Source: Rhynchospora pubera
Taxonomy: Eukaryota; Streptophyta; Magnoliopsida; Poales; Cyperaceae
NCBI GenBank assembly: GCA_028095005.1
Contig: CM051462.1
Span: 83,773,846-83,837,845, forward strand
Reading direction: 5' to 3'
DNA: 64,000 nt
The notes beneath the pieces were generated by a model. It did no database searches. It was not told the origin of the DNA and was given only the letters and a program-made list of their open reading frames with translations. How positions within the stretch are numbered: position 1 is the first letter of the stretch; every line of letters starts with the position of its first letter. The translations under genes and the position numbers were made by a program. This document shows, piece after piece, positions 34,628 through 45,833 of the stretch.

Positions 34628-35022
34628 GAGAAAGTTTAATATGCACTATAATACATAGGGTATTCCATACACCGCAGATTTTTTTCGAAAATATTTTTGT
34701 AAATTAACAAATCTAATTTAACTAATTTAATCTACATATTGAAATCTCATAGCAACCCAAATTTTACAATTTTTAAGATTTTATTACTATTTTTTCGAAT
34801 TTTTTAAAATATGTCATTTTTGGAATGTTAAAAATAGTATAACATTCCAAAAATGACATGTTTTAAAAAATTCGAAAAAAATAGTAATAAAATCTCAAAA
34901 ATTGTAAAATTTGGTTTGCTATGAGATTTCAATATGTAAATTAGATTCTTCAATTTAAAAAAATACCTCCGAAAAAGTCCGCAATGTATGACTATGCACT
35001 ATGATGCATATTAAACTTTCTC
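34628..35022. mobile_element. Long-inverted-repeat MITE (copy 8, diverged arms)
   Basis: 395 bp; ends GAGAAAGTTTAATATGCA and mirrored TGCATATTAAACTTTCTC. Flanked by 9-bp duplications ATTAATGAT (34619-34627) and ATTAATAAT (35023-35031), one mismatch. Same overall plan as the other copies (ACATATTGAAATCTCATAG in the arm, foldback over the whole length), but the GATCCGAACC module is not clear. Confidence 0.85.
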
Positions 35023-35031
35023 ATTAATAAT

Positions 35032-35686
35032 TAACAAAGCTTTATATTGTTCGCGAAATTGGGACATAATTAATCTGGTAAAACACCTGATATATATGTA
35101 TGATTATTAGATAAAAAGAAAAACAATGAAAACATGAAATTTCTTATTATAATATTAATCATTTATTACGTCAATATGTTTTTATGTCATTTATATAAAA
35201 AATAATAATAAATAAAATATCGACATGAAATAATGTATAATATATCAAGAATATATTTATTTAGATGTTATATCAAATTGTTGTCAAATAAGCTTTTATA
35301 TGGGTTGCTGAGCACCTAGTAGGATGCAAGGCCGAAGTTTCTAATGTACAACAGAATGACCCGCTACTTTCATCGCTGCATATTAAATGGCACAAGAAAA
35401 TACTTGTTTTCGAGGGAGCTACAAGAAAGGTATTTGATCCAAACTTGGAGCCCAACATATTTTCATAAAACAACCCTAACCTTTTTTTTTATCACATAAA
35501 AAATATTTATTTCTTTACTAAGAAAAGTGACGAGCCGGCCATGTACTGTTCTAAAGTCGTTATATCAGTTTCCCTCTCCTCATCTCTGTTTCCTTTGGCT
35601 TCTCTGTTGTTTGCCTCAAATGTACCTTCCTTGACTCCAATTGTTGCTCAATAATTTTGAGCGGTTTTCTCCATTAATTTGGCCTC
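35032..35686. other. Upstream region of the malectin-like/LRR gene
   Basis: AT-rich sequence, then from about 35520 a pyrimidine-rich stretch likely to include the gene's leader. No promoter motif was convincing. A fragment at 35280-35460 reads in short open frames on both strands but was not recognised. Confidence 0.4.
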
Positions 35687-38376
35687 ATGGTGCGCTTATC
35701 CGTTCTGACAATTTTCCTTCTGGGTTTTCCTTTGCATATCCTTGCCTCCCTTTCCCCTCCACAAGGTAAATTAATTGCATTGACATAATCTGAATAAATT
35801 TATTGTACAATACATTGTTGTCATCTTTCTCAACTTGAGTTTTGATGTAGGCTTTCTGATAAACTGTGGTTCAACTGAGGAGAAGACCTACAATGATGTA
35901 ACATGGATTCCAGATGGAGACTACATAAATGTCGGTAATGTGTCGACAATAAAATTTCCTGATCTCATGCCGATGCTAGCAACACTGCGATATTTTCCCG
36001 ACATGTCCGCAAGAAAATACTGTTACATGGTTCCTGTCACCAAGGGTGCCAATTACTTGGTACGGACCACATATTACTATGGTGGATTTGATGCTGGGGA
36101 CGTGCCACCGGTGTTTGATCAGATAATTGAGGGTACGAAATGGAGTTTGGTCGACACAAGAGAAAATTATGCAAAGGACATGGCATCCTACTATGAGGTC
36201 ATAGTGGGGGCTACAGGAAGGACTCTAAGTGTGTGTTTGGCAAGGAATGAGAACACTACATCAAGTCCCTTTATATCCGCTTTTGAATTGATGCGATTGG
36301 AGGATTCAGTGTACAATGCGACTGATTTTTCCATGTACGCTCTCAGTACGATAGCCAGGCATCGGTTCGGTTACGATGGTCCAATGGTCGGGTAATATTT
36401 ATTTTGTCAAACTTACAATTTTGCTAAATTATGTTACAGTTGCATATATCTAAGCATTTCATTAAGCCCATGTATATTGTTTTCTCTGGACCAGATCAAT
36501 TGGACGTTTTAGAAGTATCTAAAACGTGCTAGCTTTAAGAACCTTTTTTACAGTTCTCACACTTCTGTAACTGCATAATAAGTAAAAAAATGAGACCTAA
36601 CGCGACTAATAATAACTTGTGCATACGAAAAAAATAATGTGATTTATATAACTAGTTATCCAGATGACCAGTTCAACCGCTACTGGGAGGCATACACAGA
36701 CAAGAACTCGGTAACTACGAACAAATCCAACACGACCTCTGTTGAGTTCTGGAACCTTCCACCAGATGCAGTCTTCTCAACGGGTCTTACAACGAGTCGG
36801 GTAGATAACTTAACCGTTCAGTGGCCGCCAATGCCTCTCCCACCCGCTGACTACTACGTGGCACTTTACTTCCAAGACGATCGCAGCCCCTCCCTGTTCA
36901 GCTGGAGAACTTTTGATGTGTTGATAAATGGAGAGGTGTTTTATAAGGGCCTGAATGTCTCCACTGGAGGGACAATGGTGTATAGTGCGAGCTGGCCGCT
37001 ATTAGGCCTGACAACAATTACACTGGTGCCTGATGTTAATTCTCCTATTGGACCGATTATAAATGCAGCCGAGTTGCTCATGGTTGTACCTCTGGGTGGA
37101 AGAACCCATCCAAGAGATGGTAAGTTCTATTGTTGTAGATTAGATATTAGTATACTTATGAAAGACCAAATAACACCTTTGTTAGATAAGAAAATGTACA
37201 GAACAAACGGAGAAAAAGATTATCCTTAACAAAACAATAAAATTCTTAACCAAAAGCCCAATTATGTGCAAGTTATGATATTTTGTCATATGACTGCCCA
37301 ATTTGGATTTACTATGGTAAAAGAGTGTGATGTACTAATTTTCTGTAAAACCAATTACAATTATGAATTCTCCCCTGTTGCACCATATTATGAACCAGAG
37401 ATGAACAAACCAGGAACCAATTAGACATCCACTGTTATTATGTACTATTACAGTGATTGGCATGATGGCATTGGCTAAAGAGTTTGGGAAAACACCTCCG
37501 GATTGGAGTGGAGACCCATGTCTTCCAGCTGGAAATTCATGGACAGGGCTGAGTTGCTCGGAAGATAACCTTGCTCGTGTCATCTCACTGTAAGCTCCTC
37601 AAAAAATGAATTTATTTTGGAAAAGAAAAAGAAACATCAACCCTAGTTATTTAACTAATTGCTAAGAAATAATGTTGCTTTGCCTAGGAACTTGACAAAC
37701 TACGGCTTAGGAGGTTCAATTTCAGAGAACATTGCCAATTTGACTGGAATTAAAAGCATGTAAGCAACTTTAAATATCAATAAACTCGTTCATATGTGTG
37801 TCAATAATAAATAAAGTTCATAAAGTTTGATAATCAATACTTGCAGTTGGCTTCCTGGGAACCAAATTACTGGTACAATTCCAGAGATGGGTACTCTGAG
37901 GCAGTTGGCTTTCTTGTAAGCTAAATTGACTTTTATTCTTTTATGTTCTGCATAACATTATATATAAATAATATTGACAGTAATCTGGATTTTTTTCAAT
38001 TTGAATTGAAGGCACTTGGAGAACAACCAGCTCACTGGATCAATACCCCAATCTCTTGGAACCCTCCCTAAAATCCAAGAAATGTAAGCTCAGATTTTCA
38101 TAATTTTGCGTCTTTTAGGGTTTTATATGATTTTATTTATTCTAACTTTCAATTCCTACTTATGTCAGATTCATTGAAAACAACAATCTCGATTACACAA
38201 TACCAGACAATCTCAAGAATAAAACTGGGCTTGTGCTTCAGTGAGTCTCTAGAAATTACTAATTGTTGATTCCTTTTTTATATTCTGATATAGTTACATT
38301 TTACAAGATTATTGATAGTATTATATAAATCAAATTTTATAACACATTGGGTTCTACTGACAGGGTTTCTCCGTGA
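35687..38376 (+). CDS. Malectin-like plus LRR protein without kinase domain
   Basis: By-eye model of nine exons: 35687-35765, 35851-36391, 36656-37119, 37454-37589, 37688-37759, 37847-37915, 38012-38083, 38169-38240, 38364-38376. It is 1518 nt long and codes for 505 residues with consistent phases. Order: signal peptide (LTIFLLGFPLHILA); malectin-like domain about 27-360 (FLINCGSTEE, DGDYINVG, YPDDQFNRYWEAY); the hinge PPDWSGDPCLPAGNSWTGLSC; then about four LRRs, most encoded by exons of 69-72 nt in the same phase, a hallmark of plant LRR genes. Relatives usually continue after the LRRs to a membrane helix and often a kinase; here the frame ends in VSP-stop. It would be secreted or apoplastic, probably binding a cell-wall glycan or peptide, by family analogy. 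Kinase-less members of this class exist in plants, so this may be the natural end or a truncation. Confidence 0.82.
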
Positions 38377-39640
38377 AATTCATGATATCTACGAAAATAG
38401 GCTGACAAAAATTGAATGGATGATATCTTGCATGCTGCTTCTTCCTCACCTGTGAATTTTGTACCTATATATATGTATCTGTGTCAATGATTCTAGCTTT
38501 TTTTTTTATATCTGCTTCTCTTTATTTTTGTGATACAGGTGGGAGAGTTGTGTTTGCCTTAACGACACCCATGACAATATTATTTAATTCATTTTGTACT
38601 GAGCATACAAATGTTTCACTTTAACTGAGAATTTCATTACACTTAAATATATGTTGCACCAAGTAAACGTCTCTAGTGTGATTCTCCTATTGCCATTAAA
38701 TGAACACTTGGTAATTAAAGTAAACAAAAAAAAAGCAAGTTAATGTTCATGTATATAGACAAGGATTCCTTGAGCTAAGTTAAATATTCACTTGGTTCCA
38801 TTGTTCTAACAACAAAAAAGTTGCTGCAATACCCCAATAAAAGTACAATATAGGATCCAGTTGATCACTTTATAACTTTGTTTTTTCTTTAGGAATGATA
38901 TTTAGGCCCAAAAATAAATAATTAATTTCTGACGCCTGGGCCCGTTATCATTTCCAGGTTTTCTAAAAGTTTCACTGCTAAACAACTATATAGTTAATTT
39001 TTTTTTTTCCAAACATAACATTCTTTAAACAAAATCAACAGAAACATAGCTCCTTGCTAGTAGCTATCATGAAATTGAACAGCATCAGGGACTGTCAATG
39101 AGATTGAATCTGTGAGATACACCACAAAACCTCACAAAGATATCCTAACTGATGCCGCAGAGGATCCATGGAGTAGTAAATCACAAAATATCAATTTATA
39201 TTTTTTAGCAAAGAGTTGAGAAACAGGCGTCGAAGTCCAATTCGACTACGCCAACCGGATCCTCGCCAAACCTCACTCTCAGGAGAATCCATGATCATCT
39301 ATTCTTGAGTTGTACCATAAAGTTGGATATACTAGTAAATCAATCCGTCTATTTCAGATCTAACCGTTCAGAAAAGACCACACCTACTCGCTTGCACAAG
39401 TCCTGTTACTTTTCATCTCAATCTCGTCCGTCTGGTCAAAAATAAACGGCTAAGATTGCATAAACTTGTGGAATGATATCCACCTGACTGGAGAGGACCA
39501 GAGCATGGTAAAACCAGTTCAACTTCAACATAAGAAAATATCCCGTAGTCCCACCTCGTCGACACTCCAGTTCCGGTGGTGAAACTTCCAATATCTGTTC
39601 TTTTGCGACGACACTTTCCGTAAATCTATGAAACGGTAAC
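38377..39640. other. Intergenic between LRR gene and zinc-finger gene
   Basis: Contains the likely 3' end of the LRR gene and AT-rich DNA; no kinase-coding sequence and no further ORF was recognised. Confidence 0.5.
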
Positions 39641-39648
39641 ACTACACA

Positions 39649-39657
39649 TATAAATAG
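39649..39657 (+). promoter_or_regulatory. Candidate TATA box of the DnaJ-type zinc-finger gene
   Basis: TATAAATAG about 230 bp upstream of the ATG at 39888, followed by a pyrimidine-rich stretch that suits a plant leader. The predicted start of transcription would be near 39685. Confidence 0.5.
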
Positions 39658-39855
39658 ACTCGCCTCACGAATACCTATAGAAATTGTTCACAGAAACAAG
39701 AATTAAATTTGTTTTTTTTATTTTTAATTTTTTTGAGGAGCAGCCCCGAACCACCTCTCCTCTCTAGTTTCACACTCGACACTTGTAGCGGCGTTGCGTT
39801 GCGTTATCTTCTCATATCTCTTCTCCGACTAAGCTACGCTACGTAGTCGGAGGCC

Positions 39856-39891
39856 ATGACCTCCTCCTCTACAATCCTTCCTCTACAATGA
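39856..39891 (+). promoter_or_regulatory. Upstream ORF overlapping the main start codon
   Basis: ATG at 39856 opens an 11-codon frame (MTSSSTILPLQ) whose TGA at 39889-39891 overlaps the main ATG at 39888 (ATGA). If the leader starts upstream of it, ribosomes would meet this ORF first and could reinitiate at the overlapping start. Confidence 0.5.
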
Positions 39892-41792
39892 ATCCATCAC
39901 CTCCTCCTCCTCTCTTCTCCATTCTTCCCAACCCAACATTACCTCCCTCCTTCCTCCCTCTTCCCACGCGCATTCCTCTCCACAGACTGCGCGCCGCCGC
40001 CGAGGCCTCCGACGCCGCCTCCTCGCCTGGTTGGTTCCGACGGAACCCAGAATCCGACGGGCGGATCTCTGCGCGGGCTCCTGACGTGCGTGTGAATGCC
40101 AGGGAGGAGGAGGAGAAGGAAGAGGGGAAGAATAAGAAGAGGAATAAGCGGAATAAGTGGTGGTGGTGGTCTGGGGATAAGGAGAGTTATCTTGTCGATG
40201 ATTCCGAACCGCTTCCCTTGCCGATGACGTACCCTGATACGGCACCCGTCACGCCTGAGGAGATCGACCGCCGGCTCAGGTGTGACCCAGAGGTTGAGGT
40301 ATGTGTGTCTATGATCTCGGAAGAACAAATTTGCTATGAATTAATTTCTTGGCTAAAAGTTATATCAAATTGCCCTTAAAATTGGCATCAGAATTTTTTA
40401 TTCAAAATACCAATTACATATCTGTAATGAATGATATACTTTAATCCTGATGCTTCTTAAATATAGAAAAACAAAATCTGTATAAATTTCTTGGGTCCTG
40501 GTAAGATACATCGTACCTTAGTTTGCCAAAATGCTGGAATTTAATTGTGGTTTCCATTAAATTAGTCTGACATTCTGCTTTGGATGCCATTTTTAGTGGA
40601 TATTTAGGAGTGTAATGGCACAGATTTTCCACTCAGAATTGGTCCAAGATGGATTTGTAATGTGTTCCCTTTGACAGAAAGGGTAGGTTACATAGCATAA
40701 TATACTATTCTATTAGGTTCAAAAACATCATCAAATTGTTATCATTTTATTTGAAATAATGAATGTTATTCATAAACTTCCTGTTTTGGTTTTGAAGGAT
40801 TGCAGAGAGGTAGCTTATGAATGGACAGGGAAATGTAGGAGTTGTCAGGGGACAGGCTTGGTTAGTTATTACAGCAAAAAGGGAAAAGAGACCATTTGCA
40901 AGTGCATACCTTGCATGGGTATAGGTGCGTTCTCTATTTTCTGATTCTTTTTCTTTTCTTGTGCTTAAGTTTTATTGGAGTTAGTTAAGAGATGATTGCT
41001 TAAACAAACTATGAGGTACAGATATACTGTTTAGAAGGGAAAGGTGAGCTGAAATTGCAAATTTTTAGGTTATTCATATGTGGATGATGCTGATTTGCTG
41101 AATCAATTTTGGATCTGACGTTAAATTTATTTATGTTGAATTTAATTCAAAACATTCAGTTGATTCAGTTAATTTTACGGCCTTGTACATGCTGGTACCT
41201 ACCTTTCACTTGCACTTGCACTTGCTGAGCAAATACAAATTATGCTGAAATAACTATCTGATCAGTGTCATATGGATCTATAAATATTTCAGAGTTGTGT
41301 AATCTTTTAACAACAGCAGAAACCTTATTTATAGTGTTAAAATCTTGGAGGTGAACTAGTTGGAAGTCTGAAAGATCCTTCTTGATCTATGGTTGTGCTA
41401 ACCAAACTACTTAATAAGTTGTTTAAGCTCCTATTGACTTTACTTTTTCAACAACTTTGTTGTTAGGAGTAACATGCCTATAGAAATTGAATAATTTCTG
41501 ATGGTTAAACAAATTTCACTCGTGCCGTTGTGCGTTTAACTGGTAATATGAATCACACAACCTGTAAGTGAGGGAATAAAAGTGCTATATTTTCAATTCT
41601 TTTCAATTTGTTGTATGCTCTTTACAACTTGTTAAGTGTGATTTGACATTTTCTTTTTGCTTATGCAAGACTGTAATTATTTCCTTGACCACTTCTTTTT
41701 GTCTTGTTCATTTTCAAGGCTATGTGAATAAAATTACTGTGCGCAAGGATATCAATTTAATGGAAGATGAAGACAACGGGAAGCCGCCTTAA
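39888..41792 (+). CDS. DnaJ-type cysteine-rich zinc-finger protein, probably plastid (BSD2-like class)
   Basis: Three exons, 39888-40298, 40798-40918 and 41719-41792, give 606 nt and 201 residues. The first ~50 residues are rich in Pro, Ser and Leu with Arg/Ala (LPTRIPLHRLRAAAEA) and few acidic residues, like a chloroplast transit peptide. A basic/acidic stretch follows (EEEEKEEGKNKKRNKRNK) with a run of four Trp. Exon 2 holds EWTGKCRSCQGTGLVSYY and CKCIPCMG; with exon 3 (YVNKITVRKD) this makes two CxxCxG zinc-binding motifs (C150, C153, C173, C176), half the number of a full DnaJ zinc domain. Related plant proteins act as small plastid chaperones or disulfide helpers in complex assembly, but the client cannot be inferred. 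An upstream ORF abuts the start. Confidence 0.85.
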
Positions 41793-42253
41793 TATGAGAA
41801 TTGATTCATGTCATCTAGGTTTGATTTACCTGACCAGAGAAATTATGATTCATTAATCATTGGATTTGACTTCAGATGCGGCTGTTGCTTCATGTAGCTT
41901 GATGGATATTCGGCTAGCTGTTAGAAAGAAGTTATACTTTCTGAGCAATTTTCTTTTGAATCTCTGTATTATTTATTTATTTATTTTTGTCTTCTGACAT
42001 ATACCTTGACATCAAAGTGATGCAAACAAAGAGGCTGAAGGAAACATTTCTAACTTGTGAACCGCACTAGTGATTGCTTTGCTTCTCCATGGATGTAACC
42101 CCATCATTCCCTTTACTTCCTTTTGTGATGTTTTTCATTTAAAGCAATCTGAGATTCTTGTCATTCCCTCCATTAAGAATCTTTCTTGGTAATCATAACT
42201 CCAAAAAGTAAAGAACTTGTGCCTCCTTATATCGCCTTCCCTACTGAAATTGT

Positions 42254-42844
42254 ATGGTTGTATCTACATATATAACATCTCAAAAAGCTACAAATAAAAG
42301 AAATATAAAGATGTCTCAATTGCGCATATTAAATTTCAAGTACAACCTAACAAAGTGGCGACCTGGTAGAGAACGGCAGCTTTCGGACTTGATTGGTGAG
42401 CCAAACTACGAGCCCGACCGTAAGGAGCTTGAGCGAGTGTTCTATAAAATTGCAGGGTCAGATAATAAGAAGATAAAATACAAGGAGCTCAACAAATTGC
42501 TAACAAAGCTTGGTGTGGTGAATACAGCAGCTGAGGCAAGACGGATGATCAAGGCCATTGGTTCAAAAGAAAAAGCTATCGATCTCGAGTGCTTCTTAGA
42601 TTTGCACAAGAATGGTGTGATGCTTCGTGAGATAAGACATGCATTTTCTGTATTTTATAGAGACAGAGACGGTCGACTAAGTGCTGAAGATATTCAGCAT
42701 ACGTTTAGGATGCTTGGCGAGTCGTGTGAGCTGAAGGAATGTGAGAGGATGGTGAAGCAGATCGACAGGAATCATGATAAATATGTTGAGATGGATGATT
42801 TCATGTTGATGATGACTAGGCCGGTGAAGAAGGCAAAAACATGA
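42254..42844 (+). CDS. Calmodulin-like EF-hand protein with degenerate loops
   Basis: Single exon of 196 codons; a second in-frame ATG at 42311 (MSQLRILNF) would give 177 and may be the true start, since the first 19 residues look non-conserved. Four EF-hand units can be placed: about 60-90 (loop AGSDNKKIKYKE), 95-120 (GSKEKAIDLECF), 130-155 (YRDRDGRLSAED) and 165-190 (DRNHDKYVEMDD). Only the last two resemble canonical loops. The third has Tyr in place of the first Asp, and the fourth has Lys in place of the central Gly; both have Asp rather than Glu at position 12. Calcium binding may therefore be weak or absent. The end is basic (RPVKKAKT). Role likely that of a calcium sensor or scaffold; partner unknown. 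Confidence 0.85.
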   Translation: MVVSTYITSQKATNKRNIKMSQLRILNFKYNLTKWRPGRERQLSDLIGEPNYEPDRKELERVFYKIAGSDNKKIKYKELNKLLTKLGVVNTAAEARRMIKAIGSKEKAIDLECFLDLHKNGVMLREIRHAFSVFYRDRDGRLSAEDIQHTFRMLGESCELKECERMVKQIDRNHDKYVEMDDFMLMMTRPVKKAKT

Positions 42845-43478
42845 GATCGACATTTCTCCATGGAGAGGCTTTCCAGCACCAGTTGTGTTGTTTAATTGTC
42901 TGATAAATGTATTTATCTCATAGTTACTTCTGTAATTAATTAGCATCATAACAAATAAGAGGAAATATGGGTGTAGATATATTAAGTGTTGGCGTTTGTT
43001 TCGTGCCATGCATTAGAAATTGTGGGCCTTAGTGACGTGATATTCTTAATTTCTCTCTCATTAACTCCACCTGACGAAGAAGAAAACACTATATAGGTTT
43101 CCTTTTTTGGAACAGAACTTCACGAGAGTATGAATGTACATAATTGATCTCAGAGCGAAAAAAAGAATATAATACAATATTTTTTTGTCCCCGTTAATTT
43201 TTAAAGAAAACTTTATATTTTTATTTATTATTATTTTTTTTTTTTGGAACAAAAGTGCTTGAGCAAGAAACCAGATTACAATAACCAAGTAAAAAGAGCC
43301 CGTCACAAAAGTCCATACAACAACGAGGTTAATGAAATAGAAGCAATAAAATAAGTAATATATCCTAGGATATTGAGAACCGGCTCTTAGTTTAGTGACA
43401 AAAAGCAATGCATCTTGAGTAAAAAATCGCAGGTTCGAAACTCGACTAAGAGTTTTTTATAGAAATTTAATTTAAAAT
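42845..43478. other. Intergenic downstream of the EF-hand gene
   Basis: AT-rich, with runs of T around 43220-43245. No gene or repeat was recognised. Confidence 0.45.
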
Positions 43479-43619
43479 AAAATATCGGATATAACCACAT
43501 CTAATCATCTCTATCCAGATATAAACCCCTCAAATCTTTAAAATTTGATATAAAGCCCTCTAATTTTGTCTAGTTTGAATATAAACCTTTTTCATCATTT
43601 TTAAACATATTTTAAATAT
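43479..43619 (+). repeat. Left inverted repeat bracketing the satellite block
   Basis: About 140 bp matching 62010-62153 in inverted orientation at roughly three quarters of positions by eye. Shared words: GGATATAA, ATATAAACCCCTC, CCCTCTAATTTTG and TTTTTAAACATATTTTAAAT. Sub-repeats of GATATAAA..CCTCTAA occur within it. Confidence 0.6.
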
Positions 43620-43639
43620 ATTAAATAAAAAACATTATT

Positions 43640-44129
43640 TTAAGACACTGCTCTTCGGTACTGCCCCCATCTTTCCATCTCCAATGATGTTCTTTTTAAA
43701 TCACTAAGGAAAATTTTTATTAGTCATATTTCTTTCCATTGCTAAGTTATCTTTTCTAATCTCTCGCTCTCTCTCTCTCTCGAAAAGTAAAAATTTTTCC
43801 TCACTTTCTTCCTGAAACAATGTCATTTTTGGAAAAAAAAAATATCAGTGTGATTTTCTTTTTAAGTAAATCAAATTGATGTAGTTTATTTTTTTTTTAT
43901 GATATGTTTGTATTAGCTTTTATAAATCTCCCAAATACAATTTTTTTTAAAAAAAAAATCCAAAAAGATCTAATTCTTTTGCTTGCCCAATATGACGAAC
44001 TTCATGAATATGCATTACAATAGTGTACTCGTCACTAAAATTAACCAAGTGTGATCTTAATGCTTAAAAATAACATTTTCAATATTTAAAGTCGCTAATT
44101 GATTCTTTTTATAAAAGCTTGTATTGATT
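43640..44129. other. Transition into the satellite
   Basis: AT-rich sequence with a (CT)n run at about 43764-43780; no gene, and not clearly satellite. Confidence 0.4.
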
Positions 44130-44561
44130 GAGATAAAGAACTCATTCTAAGTCATTTCTCCACAAAAATCAACATTTAAACTCTTTATACTATCTAAAAT
44201 ATGATTCGTATATTATTTATTCAAAAAAAGATTGGATTATACATGATAATTACGCACATAAAGTGCAAATAATGCAATTTTGAGTAACATTTTAGCATTT
44301 CAATCATTTATGGATAAATTCTAAATCATTTCATCACAATAATCAACATTTAAAATCTTTATACTTTCAAGAATATGATTCATATGTTATTTGTTCAGAA
44401 AGATTGGATTATACATGGTAATTACGCATATAAAGGCAAATAATGCAATTCTGAGTATCATTTGAGCATTCGAATCGTTTATGGATTCATTCTAAGTAAG
44501 TTCATCACAATAATGTACATTTAAACTCTTTATACAATCTAGAATATGATGCATATGTTAT

Positions 44562-45833
44562 TGTTGACCTTAATAGAGGCGGCTTAATCAAGGTTTAGCA
44601 GAAACAATTAAGGTTCTAGACCGGTTTGGTATGAACTACCCTAACACAATTCATTTGGTACCCAATACAAACAAACACACAAGCAATTCAAATATAGCAA
44701 ATAAAGAGAGAAAGAGAGAAAAAATTAAACACGCGATATGATTACGGAGTTCCGACCCGCTAGAGAAATGCTAGCCTTAGTCGTACGTCTCCGAAAGTTT
44801 CGCTACCACGAAAGTGTGCGCTTCGTTTGTTTCCAGTAAGAACGGGACTACAACTTCGAAACAAATCACCTTGTACACCAAGTAACCGAGGCGGATCGGG
44901 CTACCTCGAATAGCAAATAGAACCACGGCCTCAAGTGAGATGGCTCTCAACCTATTCCAACCTACACCTTGCAACAATATCGGGGTGATGGTGTTTGAGG
45001 CTACTTCATCTCTCAAAATGATCTAACTATGAAAAGATCAAGTGTTCCTAGTGCTCAAAGGCTCAAATCTGGACTGGTTTTGGCTAAACAAAAGTCTCTA
45101 AAGTGATTGGACAAGGGGTTGTATAAATAGGCCATGAAACAGCCCCTTTTACCAGCGAAAATTAGTTTGGGTGTTACCTGACACTATTGGGCGTCATACG
45201 AAACTGGAATATGACCGTTGAAATTGTCTTGTAGCAAAACTAGCCGTTGGGGCGTTACTTGACGCTCCAGGGCGTTACACAACGTTGCTGCCAGTTTCAG
45301 CAGACAGTGTTTAGTAATGTGACTCAAACTTTCTTCTCCGAACTCTGATTGAGGTGATTCAAAACCCAGACAAAAAGATCTACAACTTTCATGTTTTGAG
45401 TTTCTTCAAATTCGGAACATAAAGTGGTCAAATCAGGCTCGAAAGAGTAGTGCAGTAGGAAGATTGCAGCAGTAACATTGTGTAACGCTTAGCTGCATTG
45501 TGCAACGCCTCCAGAGCAATTTTGGTGCCCAAACACAGTATTTAGGTGATCAACTACTACCATTAAGGAATACTAAGTACCATTACTTAGTTTACCACTT
45601 GAAACTTGAGCTTTTCTAGCTATCTAGGTCATTATAAGAGATACAGAGCTTCAAAATCTATTAACCTAGCCTAAACTAGTTCAAGCATGAGGAAAACATA
45701 GTCTTGATCTTGCTTGAGTTCATGTACCAGTTTCATATTAAGTCAATACCTATAATGATAACTTCAAGAAGATTGTTAGATGTCAAATAATATAGTTTTG
45801 CAATCGACAAACCTAGAGGCGTTTAATACAATG
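44562..45833 (+). mobile_element. Solo-LTR-like insertion in the satellite
   Basis: 1272 bp of non-satellite DNA begins TGTTGACC, lies between two copies of GTTAT (44557-44561 and 45834-45838) and joins satellite on both sides at the same point of the monomer. A TATA box TATAAATAG lies at 45122-45130. Words such as GGGCGTTAC and GGCGTTACTTGACGC recur. The 3' end (ACAATG) is not the usual CA, so the class is inferred. No coding capacity was recognised. Confidence 0.6.

Noticed and set aside
39883..40328. Minus-strand frames of 120-129 codons opposite the DnaJ-type gene
   Set aside because: Overlap exon 1 of a gene with consistent splice phases and a recognised domain; low-complexity composition.
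43061..43408. 115-codon minus-strand hydrophobic frame
   Set aside because: AT-rich sequence with runs of T producing Phe, Leu, Ile and Lys; no family, no splice support.
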